Shown here: positions 55,134 to 63,493 of the stretch, in pieces
Position numbering within the stretch: position 1 is the stretch's first letter
Layout of the letters: every line of letters begins with the position of its first letter
Assembly: GCF_900101905.1 (NCBI RefSeq)
Contig: NZ_FNAJ01000006.1
Span: forward strand, 1 to 64,000
DNA from: Myxococcus virescens
GTDB taxonomy: Bacteria > Myxococcota > Myxococcia > Myxococcales > Myxococcaceae
DNA length: 64,000 nucleotides
Direction of reading: 5' to 3'
Translations under genes and position numbers: made by a program
The notes under the pieces: generated by a model
What the model was told of the DNA's origin: nothing
The model's input: only the letters and a program-made list of their open reading frames with translations
Databases searched by the model: none

Positions 55134-56276
55134 TCAGCTGGCGGGGGGCGGCTCGGCGTCCGCGCGCACCGCCACCTGCCCGCCGTGCACGTCGAGCCAG
55201 AGCGTGTCGTCCGCCGCCGCGCCCCGCACCAGCGAGCCGTCCGTGGTGGTGAGCACCACCTGCGCGCCGCTCTGGGCCAGGTAGCCCATGAGGTAGGCGT
55301 TGCGCTCGGGGTCCAGCTCGCTCGACACGTCGTCCAGCAGCAGCAGCGGCAGGAAGCCCATCGCGGCCTCCAGGTTCTCGATTTCGGCGATCTTCCAGCC
55401 GAGCACCAGCGCCCGCTGCTGTCCCTGGCTCGCGTAGGCCCGCGCGCTGCGGCCTCCCAGCGTCACCGAGACGTCGTCCGAGTGCGGCCCCACCGAGGTG
55501 AAGCCCCGCTCCATGTCCCGCCGCAGGCGCGCGGAGAGGCTCTCCCGCAGCATGGCCGCCAGCGCCGCTTCGTCCGCGGCGGCGAAGTCGCCCTCCAGAT
55601 GCGCGGGGCGGTAGTTGTACACGGCCGGGTCCACCGTGCGGCCAATGGAGGCGAAGGTCGCCTGCGCCCTGGGCGCCAGCTCCGCCATCAGCGCGCGCCG
55701 CCGCGAATAGATGCGCGCGCCCGCCTTCGCCAGCGTCTCGTCGTAGGCCTCCAGATACACCGCGTCCACGGTGTGCCCTTCGCGCAGCAGGCGGTTGCGG
55801 TTCTTCAAGGCCCGCGCGTACTCGCGGCTCTCGCGCAGGAAGGCGGGGAAGCGGTTGAACACCGCCCGGTCCAGGAAGCCGCGCCGTGAGTCCGGACCGC
55901 CCTTCACCACCTCCAGGTCATCCGGCGTGAAGGCCATTACGGACACGCCGCCGAAGTAGTCCTCCAGGCTGGAGGCCTTCTTCCCGTCCACGAAGGCCTG
56001 CCGCGTGCCGCCGCCCACCTCCACGGCGATTTCACGCTCGGCGCCCTTGAGCAGGAAGCGCCCCGTCACCCGCGCGCCCTGCGAGCCCCAGCGCACCAGC
56101 TCCGACAGGCGCCCCGCGCGCAGCGGCTTGAGCGTGGCCAGGAAGTAGAGGGCCTCCAGCAGGTTCGTCTTGCCCTGCCCGTTCTGCCCCACCGCGATGG
56201 TGGCGTGGGCACTGGGCGTGAGCTGGACCTGGGGGAGGTTCCGGAAGTCGTGGACGTGAAGCGCGAGGAGGCGCAC
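55134..56276 (-). CDS. recF: DNA replication and repair protein RecF
   Basis: A 380-residue SMC-like ATPase: HDFRNLPQVQL start, Walker A VGQNGQGKTNLLEA, FTPDDLEVVKGGPDSRRGFLDR, signature YASQGQQRALVLGWK, and Walker B LPLLLLDDVSSELDPERN. It loads RecA at gaps. GTG at 56276. The gene usually follows dnaN; here it lies between a small membrane protein and a histidine kinase. Confidence 0.95.
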   Translation of the reverse strand: MRLLALHVHDFRNLPQVQLTPSAHATIAVGQNGQGKTNLLEALYFLATLKPLRAGRLSELVRWGSQGARVTGRFLLKGAEREIAVEVGGGTRQAFVDGKKASSLEDYFGGVSVMAFTPDDLEVVKGGPDSRRGFLDRAVFNRFPAFLRESREYARALKNRNRLLREGHTVDAVYLEAYDETLAKAGARIYSRRRALMAELAPRAQATFASIGRTVDPAVYNYRPAHLEGDFAAADEAALAAMLRESLSARLRRDMERGFTSVGPHSDDVSVTLGGRSARAYASQGQQRALVLGWKIAEIENLEAAMGFLPLLLLDDVSSELDPERNAYLMGYLAQSGAQVVLTTTDGSLVRGAAADDTLWLDVHGGQVAVRADAEPPPAS

Positions 56277-56316
56277 GGCCCCCTCCGTATAACCTCTCCG
56301 CCTTCCGGCGGGGGAC

Positions 56317-58245
56317 CTATCTCGCGGGCTGGAGCGGCAGCTCCACCACGAAGGTGGCGCCCTCGCCGGGCTGGCTGTCCACCTGGATGGTGCCGCCCAG
56401 GGCCTCCACCAGCGTGCGCGTCACGTAGAGCCCCAGGCCCATGCCGCCGTAGTTCCGCTCGGACACGGCGCGCTCGAACTTCTGGAAGATGCGCGCGTGG
56501 GCTTCCGAGTCGATGCCAATGCCCCGGTCCTTCACCCACAGCCGGGCGCCCATGCCCCCTGGCGCCACGTCGATGTGCACGGGTGCGCCCGCACCGTACT
56601 TGAGCGCGTTGGACAGCAGGTTGGAGACCACCTGCTCCAGCCGCAGCCGGTCCCACACCCCTTCGAGCCCTTCCGCCCGCGTGACGTGCAGCTCGCAGCC
56701 GGCGCGCGCGGCCTCCAGCTCGAAACGCGCGGCCACCTCACGCACGAGCGAGGGCAGGTCCACCGGCTCGAACTGGAGCTTCAACCGGCCGGTGCTGATG
56801 CGCGACACGTCGAGCAGCCCGTCCACGAGCTCGGCCAGACGCGTCACCTGCCGGCGCATGGCCTCCACCTCGCGCCCGTGACGCTGGGCCAACGCGGACT
56901 CCGGGTCCGCGTGGATGGCGCGCACGAAGGACTGGAGCCGCAGCCCCAGTGACGTCAGCGGCGTCTTGAGCTCGTGGCTGGCCACGGACAGGAACTCGTC
57001 ACGGGCACGCACGGCCTCCTGGAGGTGCTGCTCCACCGTCTTCAGGCGGGTGATGTCCAGGAAGGGAATCACCACCACGGACGGGTGGCCATGCATGGCG
57101 GGCAGCGTCTCCGACGAGATGCTGAGGGCGTACTGGCCCGCGGGCGTGTGCCAGTGGACCTCCAGCCCGTCCAGCCGCTCGCCCCGGGCCGCGCGGTTGG
57201 AGGGGATTTCATCCACGCTCAGCCGGCGGCCCTCCAGGTCCGTGACGTGGAAGTGGTCGCCAAACGCGGTGGCGGGCACGTCCTTGGGGATGTGCAGGCC
57301 GTAGAGCCGGTCCGCCGCGGCGTTGGAGAAGGTGAGGTCGCCACTGGCCGGGTCCGCCATCACCACCGGCATGGGCATCAGGTCGAGCACGGCCTCCAGC
57401 CACTTCTGCTGGCTCTCCACGGCCTGGCGCGCGAACACCTGTTCGGTGACGTCGAAGGCCAACGTCACCAGGCCGTCCACGAGGCCGCGCTCGTCGCGCA
57501 GGGGCTCGAAGATGATGTTCCAGAACCGGGTCTCGACGCGGCCGGCGCCCTCGTAGTCGATGGTGACGGGGTACTCCCGCGCGGTGGCGCGCTCGCCCGT
57601 CTCCAGCACGCCCCGGTGGAGGCTCAGCAGCTCCGGGGACAAATCCGGAATGGCCTCCTCCTGGGTGCGCCCGTTCAGCTCGCGTCCGCCCATGAGCTTC
57701 TGGAGCAGCGGGTTGGCGAACTCGTAGCGCAGCTCGTAGCCACGCAGCACGCTGATGGCCACCGGCGCCTGCGTGAAGACCTGGAGCAGGTTGCGCCGCT
57801 CCACCTGCGCCGCCTCACGGGCAGCCAGCTCCGCCGTCATGTCCTTGTAGGCCACGGCGAGGTGCGTGACGCCGCCGCTGGAGGAGACCAGGGGGAAGCC
57901 GGTGCAGGAGATGGCGATGCGCCGCGCCTCGGCGGGCGCGCGGACGTGCGCCAACTCCTTCACGTCGTACCAGAACACCGGCGTCTGGACGCGCTCGCCC
58001 GACACGACCCGCTGGAGCAACTTCGCGTAGCCCAGCTGCGCGAGCAGCTCGTCCTTGAAGAGGCTGTACTCGGGTGGCGGCGCCGCGCCGAACATCGCCA
58101 GGAAGGCGGGGTTGGTGAGCAGGCAGTGGCCGTCCGAGGTGAAGACGGCGTAGGGCACCGGCGAATGGGTGAACAGCCCTTCGAGCAGCGCGAGCGAATC
58201 CGGCACCTCGGAGAGCTGTTCGCGCAAGGAGCGGGGCTCCGTCAC
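56317..58245 (-). CDS. PAS-domain sensor histidine kinase
   Basis: A 642-residue soluble kinase. At least three PAS-like domains (FTHSPVPYAVFTSDGHCLLT; FTQAPVAISVLRGYELRYEF; LDLMPMPVVMADPASGDLTF) precede HisKA with the H box SHELKTPLTSLGLRLQ. The HATPase has N box NLLSNALKYG, G1 DRGIGID and G2 GMGLGLYVTR. There is no receiver or TM domain. The start is taken as GTG 58245; longer in-frame extensions lack a ribosome site. No partner regulator gene is adjacent. Confidence 0.85.
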   Translation of the reverse strand: MTEPRSLREQLSEVPDSLALLEGLFTHSPVPYAVFTSDGHCLLTNPAFLAMFGAAPPPEYSLFKDELLAQLGYAKLLQRVVSGERVQTPVFWYDVKELAHVRAPAEARRIAISCTGFPLVSSSGGVTHLAVAYKDMTAELAAREAAQVERRNLLQVFTQAPVAISVLRGYELRYEFANPLLQKLMGGRELNGRTQEEAIPDLSPELLSLHRGVLETGERATAREYPVTIDYEGAGRVETRFWNIIFEPLRDERGLVDGLVTLAFDVTEQVFARQAVESQQKWLEAVLDLMPMPVVMADPASGDLTFSNAAADRLYGLHIPKDVPATAFGDHFHVTDLEGRRLSVDEIPSNRAARGERLDGLEVHWHTPAGQYALSISSETLPAMHGHPSVVVIPFLDITRLKTVEQHLQEAVRARDEFLSVASHELKTPLTSLGLRLQSFVRAIHADPESALAQRHGREVEAMRRQVTRLAELVDGLLDVSRISTGRLKLQFEPVDLPSLVREVAARFELEAARAGCELHVTRAEGLEGVWDRLRLEQVVSNLLSNALKYGAGAPVHIDVAPGGMGARLWVKDRGIGIDSEAHARIFQKFERAVSERNYGGMGLGLYVTRTLVEALGGTIQVDSQPGEGATFVVELPLQPAR

Positions 58246-58428
58246 CACGGGCCTGCTGCGCGTGTCCTGACTCCAGTGCTGGCCCGTTCGCGTCGCCACG
58301 GGGCCAGGGCCTAGCAGAGCCACCCCGGGCTGCCCAGTCCACCGTTGACCAGCCGCCTGCCCACCGCGGTCCCCTGGCACGCACATGGTGCTGGTGCACC
58401 GGCGAGCCCATGCCAGGATGCGCGCCCC

Positions 58429-59538
58429 ATGGCGGACCACCTCAAGACCTTCTTCGACGCGCGGCTCGTCGAGCGCCTCGGCGCGTCACTCCACGCCGCG
58501 GCGCCTACCTTCCCTCGCGCTGCGTTCATCCGAGAGGCCGCGAAGGGCCTGGATGGCCATGAGTTGATGGACCGGGCGCGTCATATCGCTGGCGCGATGC
58601 ACCGTGCGCTGCCCCAAGACTATCCGGAGGCGGTGGAGGTGCTGCTGCGCTCGCTCGGCCCCCGGACGGAGGCCACGGAGGGAGGGGCCATGGCGACCTT
58701 CTACTATCTGCCGCACACGATTTTCGTGGCGGAGCATGGCCTGGAGCACTTCGAGCCGTCCATGCGCGCCCAGCATGCGCTCACCCAGCGCTTCACCGCG
58801 GAGTACTCCATCCGGCCCTACCTGGAGCGGCACACCACGAGAACGCTGGCCCGCCTGCGCGAGTGGACAGAGGACCCGAGCGAGCATGTCCGGCGGCTCG
58901 TGTCAGAGGGCACGCGCACGCGCCTGCCGTGGGCCTCACGGCTGCGCGAGTTCCAGAAGGACCCCACACCCGTGCTCGCGCTGCTGGAGCGACTGAAGGA
59001 CGACCCGGCGCTGTACGTGCGCCGCTCGGTGGCCAACAACCTGAACGACATCGGCAAGGACCACCCCGCGCTGCTGGTGCAGGTGGCGACGGCGTGGATG
59101 AAGGACGCCACGCCGGAGCGGGAGTGGCTGGTGCGCCATGCGCTGCGCTCGTCCATCAAGCGCGGAGAGCCCGCGGCGCTGGCGGTGGTGGGCGCTCGGC
59201 CGCCGTCAGGCATCGAGGCCCGCGTGACGCAGCTGCCCCGCCGCGCGGCCCTGGGCGACACGGTGGAGGTCCACTTCGAGGTGACCAACCGCTCGAAGCA
59301 GCAGCAGACGCTGGTGGTGGACCTCGCGGTGCATTTCCAGAAGGCGAACGGCGAGGCGCGGCCCAAGGTGTTCAAGGTGCGCGAGCTGCTGCTTGGCCCC
59401 GGACAAGCGGAGACGGTGAGCAAGCGCGTCTCCTTCGCGCAGCTCTCCACACGCAAGCACTACGCCGGGCCACACCGCTTCGAGGCCCTGGTGAACGGAC
59501 AGGGATTGCCGCTGGGTGTCGTCGAGGTCAGCGGGTAG
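58429..59538 (+). CDS. DNA alkylation repair-like HEAT-repeat protein (AlkD-like)
   Basis: A 369-residue protein. The first 215 residues consist of HEAT-like helical pairs (SRLREFQKDPTPVLALLERL, DDPALYVRRSVANNLNDIGK, KDATPEREWLVRHALRSSIK) like AlkC/AlkD DNA glycosylases. A C-terminal beta domain (225-369) includes VTQLPRRAALGDTVEVHFEV. Such proteins excise bulky or alkylated bases. Start at 58429 (MADHLKTFF). Its stop overlaps the convergent SitI gene by 11 bases. Confidence 0.8.
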   Translation: MADHLKTFFDARLVERLGASLHAAAPTFPRAAFIREAAKGLDGHELMDRARHIAGAMHRALPQDYPEAVEVLLRSLGPRTEATEGGAMATFYYLPHTIFVAEHGLEHFEPSMRAQHALTQRFTAEYSIRPYLERHTTRTLARLREWTEDPSEHVRRLVSEGTRTRLPWASRLREFQKDPTPVLALLERLKDDPALYVRRSVANNLNDIGKDHPALLVQVATAWMKDATPEREWLVRHALRSSIKRGEPAALAVVGARPPSGIEARVTQLPRRAALGDTVEVHFEVTNRSKQQQTLVVDLAVHFQKANGEARPKVFKVRELLLGPGQAETVSKRVSFAQLSTRKHYAGPHRFEALVNGQGLPLGVVEVSG

Positions 59539-60250
59539 GAAGTTCCCGGCAAGCGATCCCCTCCAGCCCGAGGCGCCTCACCGCATCCACGAACCGGTCG
59601 GTCCCGATAATCATCGTCGCGAAGTTCACGAGCCGGAACGCGTCCACGTCCGCCGGGAGCGAAGCTGCAGCGAGGATGGGGGCATCGGGCCGAGCAAAGG
59701 CATTCCGCCCGCAGGTTGGACACGGCGGCGATGCGTCGGATGGGATGCAATCCGGATGCAGCAGACCGCGTGGCTCCAGTTGGAGGTCCAGTAACTCCGG
59801 TGACTCCTTCTTGCGGAATCGCAGTTCCGTTTGTCCGCCCAGCAGACCGCGTACGCCTTCAGCTTGCAGGCGCTCCAGCGCATCGCGGCGTACGAGCAAT
59901 AGCGAAGTCCCCTGCCATGTGAATGGACCGAATTCGCCGGACGCAGTGCCAACCAATGGCCCGAAGGCCGCGCCAGGGGGCAGCTCCGCATCCGGAGGAG
60001 CCAAGGGGCGTACCAGTTCCCGAAGACGGGAGAACTCCGTGAACGGCTCCGGCCGGGCCTTCTCGAACGCGGCACGCTCCGGCAGCTGCGACAGGTCCAC
60101 GAGGGGATAGTGGTTCCCCCAGGAACTCCAGGTCGTGCCACAGGCAGAGCACTTCACGCCGGGCAGACTCCACTTGTGCGCGGCGTTGAAGCTTCCACTG
60201 AAGGCGGCCGTTGCCGCTTCGTCTTCGCGCAGCCAGAAGAATCGGGTCAT
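59528..60250 (-). CDS. SitI6-family double-CxxCG immunity protein
   Basis: A 240-residue cytoplasmic protein with two CxxCG motifs (CSACG at 34-38, CPTCG at 177-181) and the family segments FNAAHKWSLPGVKC, GPLVGTASGEFG and LEPRGLLHPDCIP. In the Sit system it protects against the SitA lipoprotein toxin encoded directly upstream (6-base gap, ribosome site overlapping the SitA stop). It lies on the minus strand and overlaps the end of the AlkD-like gene. Confidence 0.85.
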   Translation of the reverse strand: MTRFFWLREDEAATAAFSGSFNAAHKWSLPGVKCSACGTTWSSWGNHYPLVDLSQLPERAAFEKARPEPFTEFSRLRELVRPLAPPDAELPPGAAFGPLVGTASGEFGPFTWQGTSLLLVRRDALERLQAEGVRGLLGGQTELRFRKKESPELLDLQLEPRGLLHPDCIPSDASPPCPTCGRNAFARPDAPILAAASLPADVDAFRLVNFATMIIGTDRFVDAVRRLGLEGIACRELPTR

Positions 60251-60256
60251 GGGTCC

Positions 60257-60928
60257 CTACGCGCCAGGACGGGAATAATAGGGCTGAATCGGACCACCGA
60301 TGAGCTCGAAGCGATGAATCAACTCCCCCGCATGCTTGAAAATCTCCTCTGCGCTCGCGTTCCGGTTCCGGTCCCGGAACTCACGCCATGCTTTGTTCCA
60401 CGCGCCACCATTGCCAAGGGGCCCATGAATCCGCCGGTGCACGTCACGAGGAATGGGCATGGTGTAGCTGTGGATTTTCACGCCCTGCCCTTCGAACCAT
60501 CGAGCCAGGTCTTCTGCCTGCGGGAAGATGTGGTGCTTTTCCCAGCGACCGGGCGTTAGACGGTGCGACGGAGGAATGACCCGCGAGGAACCACCATTCC
60601 AGTTGGGGAAGACCATGACAGCCCCGCGTGGAAGCTGCTGCCCACCTCCCCAATTTCGCCGAGGTCCACTGCCCGGCGCTGCCGCGGCCACAGGCGGACG
60701 TGCGGGAGGAAAGCGCGCCAACTCCACTTCACCGTGCAGGTCCTCGCAGCGGTAGAAGCCACATGAGTCCCCCTCGCAAAGGAGGCTGACGCAACGGTCC
60801 TCATGCGAAGCGGAACACGCCTCCGTCGCCGCGTGCGCTGCTCGCTGAATGGGAGTCTTTGCGGTGGTGGAGCACCCCAACCCAAACGCAACAAGCAGTG
60901 AAAGACCCAAGCCAGGATGGATGCGCAT
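60257..60928 (-). CDS. SitA-type polymorphic lipoprotein toxin with His-rich nuclease-like C-terminus
   Basis: A 223-residue protein. A signal with Cys19 (AFGLGC) gives a lipoprotein, then a Cys-rich region (CSASHEDRCVSLLCEGDSCG) shared by SitA-class lipoproteins, and a Pro/Ala-rich linker. The C-terminal 100 residues contain RWEKHHIFPQAEDLARWF, HSYTMPIPRDVHRRIHG, NKAWREF and a second helix (EEIFKHAGELIHRFEL). HHIFP with later conserved His/Asn is the pattern of a His-Me finger/DUF2380-type nuclease. SitA toxins are passed between cells by TraA/TraB outer-membrane exchange. The following gene encodes its immunity protein. Confidence 0.85.
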   Translation of the reverse strand: MRIHPGLGLSLLVAFGLGCSTTAKTPIQRAAHAATEACSASHEDRCVSLLCEGDSCGFYRCEDLHGEVELARFPPARPPVAAAAPGSGPRRNWGGGQQLPRGAVMVFPNWNGGSSRVIPPSHRLTPGRWEKHHIFPQAEDLARWFEGQGVKIHSYTMPIPRDVHRRIHGPLGNGGAWNKAWREFRDRNRNASAEEIFKHAGELIHRFELIGGPIQPYYSRPGA

Positions 60929-61052
60929 CTCAAGCGGACCCTATCCTGTTTGGAACGACACGTTACGCCACGAGGCCCTCGGCTTCTCACCTTCCGTGCC
61001 CCCTCCACCTCATTCTTCACCACGACGCGATGGGCCGCATGGGCACACGGCC

Positions 61053-61346
61053 TCACCGCTGCCCGAAAATCTTCACCAGCTTGTTGTAGACGCCCATCAC
61101 CAGCAGGGGCGACACCCACTGGCCAATGAAACGGCTGGGGCGCGAGCGGCCCGTCACCTCCAAGACGAAGGAAGCGCCCATCGAGGCGAGGCTCGCCACC
61201 AGGAACACGTGCGAGGGCACCTTCGCCGTCTGCTGTTCAATCAAGCGCGTCAGTGACGCCTCGGCGTGCTCCGCTCGCACCACCGGGGGCACGTCCATGT
61301 ACTCATGCTCCGAAGCCCGGCTCGCCGGGTTGACGTCCATCTCCAT
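61053..61346 (-). CDS. Small membrane protein, 97 aa
   Basis: Start at 61346 (or 61340) with GGGAGGG upstream. The N-terminus is acidic and hydrophilic (MEMDVNPASRASEHEY), then a helix with VPSHVFLVASLASMGASFVL and a second hydrophobic segment (FIGQWVSPLLVMGVYNKLV) near the C-terminus. Function unknown. It diverges from the DUF1990 genes. Confidence 0.65.
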   Translation of the reverse strand: MEMDVNPASRASEHEYMDVPPVVRAEHAEASLTRLIEQQTAKVPSHVFLVASLASMGASFVLEVTGRSRPSRFIGQWVSPLLVMGVYNKLVKIFGQR

Positions 61347-61447
61347 GCTCCCTCCCAGGGCGGGCAGACAGGCCCGCCGCATGCACTGCTCTTCCGCCGA
61401 GCCACGCCATGCAGCCCGGCGGAGAGGTCCCCATCATGGTGTGACCG

Positions 61448-62098
61448 ATGGAGGCAAACGGCGAGATGGCGAGCGAGTCCATGCACACAGATGCCAACCC
61501 GTCAGGCGAACTGCAGCTCCCTGAAGAAGGGGCAGGCCCCCTGCTCCAGCGCGACTACTGGGCGGTCATCCGCGACTGCCGGGTCTCCCCCAAGGAGCTC
61601 ATGCGCTGGGTGGCCGTGCGCTTCGCCGAGTTCGCCCCGTCCGAATTCTGCGTCTTCGAGCGCGGACACCCGGAACGCGGGGGCCAGCCGCTGGAACTGG
61701 GCGACGAGCTGACGGTGAAGATTCAGGGCGCGGGCACCTTCGCCGTGCGCGTCATCCACCAGGACGCCCAGAGCTTCACGCTCGGCACGCTCCACGGGCA
61801 CCCGGAGGCGGGGCGCATCACCTTCGGCGCTTACCGGAACGCGCGCGACGATGTCATCTTCCACATCCGCAGCCGGGCGCGCTCCGGCTCGACGTTCCAC
61901 TACCTCGGCTTCGTCACCGCCGGAGACGCCATGCAGACCAACACCTGGACCGAGTTCGTCCTGCGCGCCGCGCTGACGGCCGGTGACGGGGTGCATGGCG
62001 TCATCCACGCGGACACCACCGAGCTGGAGGACGAACCGCCCGGCGGCGACACCGCCCACGGGCCCACCTTCCTGGCGCGGGGAGACGGAAGACAATGA
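61448..62098 (+). CDS. DUF1990-family protein
   Basis: A 216-residue soluble protein. After a polar N-terminus it has the DUF1990 core: MRWVAVRFAEFAPSEFCVF, GDELTVKIQGAGTFAVRVIH, FTLGTLHGHPEAGRITFGAY. Start at 61448; an ATG at 61466 is a possible alternative. It overlaps the next DUF1990 gene by four bases (ATGA), so the pair is translated together. Confidence 0.8.
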   Translation: MEANGEMASESMHTDANPSGELQLPEEGAGPLLQRDYWAVIRDCRVSPKELMRWVAVRFAEFAPSEFCVFERGHPERGGQPLELGDELTVKIQGAGTFAVRVIHQDAQSFTLGTLHGHPEAGRITFGAYRNARDDVIFHIRSRARSGSTFHYLGFVTAGDAMQTNTWTEFVLRAALTAGDGVHGVIHADTTELEDEPPGGDTAHGPTFLARGDGRQ

Positions 62099-63369
62099 TT
62101 GAGTGGCGCTGGTTCTCCGGCTGGACGGAAGAGGAAATGGTGCCCCGGCTGGCGCGGGCTCGCACGCTGGCGCGCAACTTCCCGGAGGTCTCCGGAGAGA
62201 TGACGCTGCAGGGCGGGTGGAGCCAGGTCCGCTCGGAGAGCGTGCTCGGCCGCGAGCCGCCAGGGCGCCCTGTCCCGGGCGGGCTCTTCGAGCGCGCCCA
62301 GCAGGTGCTGGAGACCTTCGACTTCTCCGACCCGCGCATCGTCGCCTGGCACTTCTCCGACGAGGAGCCGATGCAGGGCCGCACGGTGCTGCTGGAGCTG
62401 CGCGCGCTGGGGCAGCAGCTGCGCTACCTGTGCGGCGTGCGGGTGGGAGGCACGCGCGAGGAGCACGACGAGGGGTGCAGCGTCTTCGGCTTCAGCTTCG
62501 AGACGCTCCATGGACACATCGAGGCCGGGCGCGAGTGGTTCCTGCTCAAGAAGGAGCACGAAAGCGGCGAGGTGCGCTTCCACATCGAGGCGGCCTGGCG
62601 TCCCGGCCAGTTCCCCAACTGGTGGAGCCGGCTGGGCTTCGCGATGGTGGCTCCGCGCTATCAGCGCGCGTGGCACCGGCTGACACACGTGCGGGTGCGC
62701 GAGCTGGCGTTGAAGCACCCGGAGCTCATCGGTCAGCTCGCGAGCCACGGCCGGCTGGCGCACGCCGGCCATGCGCTGGGGACGGCCCCGGTGCAGTTCT
62801 TCGCGCAGCGGGCGCCAGGGCGGCGAGAAACGCAGTTGGAGGAGGAGATAGAGGCCATGAATCGAGCACACGGGTTGAGGGCCCTGGGATTGGGCGTGCT
62901 GGCGGGAATGCGGAGCATGAGCGCGCCGGCGCTGGCGAGCCGCTGGCTGACGAAGACACAGCCCGACAGCGAGGACCGGCTCGCCAGAACCCTGGCGCAT
63001 CCGTGGACGCCGCGCGTGCTGGGCCTGCTCGCCGTGGGTGAGCTTGTCGCGGACAAGCTGCCGATGGCGCCCCCGCGTGTCGCCGCCGTGCCGTTGACGG
63101 GCCGGATGTTGTCGGGCGCCCTGGCCGCGGCCTCGGTGACGACGGAGCGCCAACGCGGTGTGCGGCTCGCGGCGGCGGCCCTGGGCGCCCTGGCGGCGCT
63201 GGCATCGAGCTGGGCCTTCTATTCGCTGCGGCGCACCGCCACGAAGAAGCTGGGCGTTCCGGACGTGGCCGTGGCCCTGACAGAGGACGCGCTCCTCGCG
63301 GGCCTGGCCTCGCGGCTGCTGCCTGTCAGCGAGCATCAGGCCGGACAGGCCACGCTGTCGCCCGCGTGA
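62095..63369 (+). CDS. DUF1990-DUF4126 fusion protein
   Basis: A 424-residue protein. The N-terminal half (1-190) is a second DUF1990 domain (GFSFETLHGHIEAGREWFLL; FHIEAAWRPGQFPNWWSRLG). After a linker, residues 250-410 form a DUF4126-type membrane domain of several hydrophobic segments (GLGVLAGMRSMSAPALASRW; LSGALAAASVTTE; LGALAALASSWAFYSLRR). The fusion places a soluble DUF1990 unit on the membrane. Function unknown; the coupled single-domain DUF1990 gene upstream suggests they act together. Confidence 0.8.
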   Translation: MIEWRWFSGWTEEEMVPRLARARTLARNFPEVSGEMTLQGGWSQVRSESVLGREPPGRPVPGGLFERAQQVLETFDFSDPRIVAWHFSDEEPMQGRTVLLELRALGQQLRYLCGVRVGGTREEHDEGCSVFGFSFETLHGHIEAGREWFLLKKEHESGEVRFHIEAAWRPGQFPNWWSRLGFAMVAPRYQRAWHRLTHVRVRELALKHPELIGQLASHGRLAHAGHALGTAPVQFFAQRAPGRRETQLEEEIEAMNRAHGLRALGLGVLAGMRSMSAPALASRWLTKTQPDSEDRLARTLAHPWTPRVLGLLAVGELVADKLPMAPPRVAAVPLTGRMLSGALAAASVTTERQRGVRLAAAALGALAALASSWAFYSLRRTATKKLGVPDVAVALTEDALLAGLASRLLPVSEHQAGQATLSPA

Positions 63370-63493
63370 CTGTCTTGGCCCCTCACGCGGTGGCGGGCAT
63401 CTCCGCCACGCCGCCGCGCGGCCACAGACACCCCTGAAAGCAAGCCCCACACGGCCAATGCCGGCCTCCGCCGCTGGCCCCCGCGCGGCGGCC

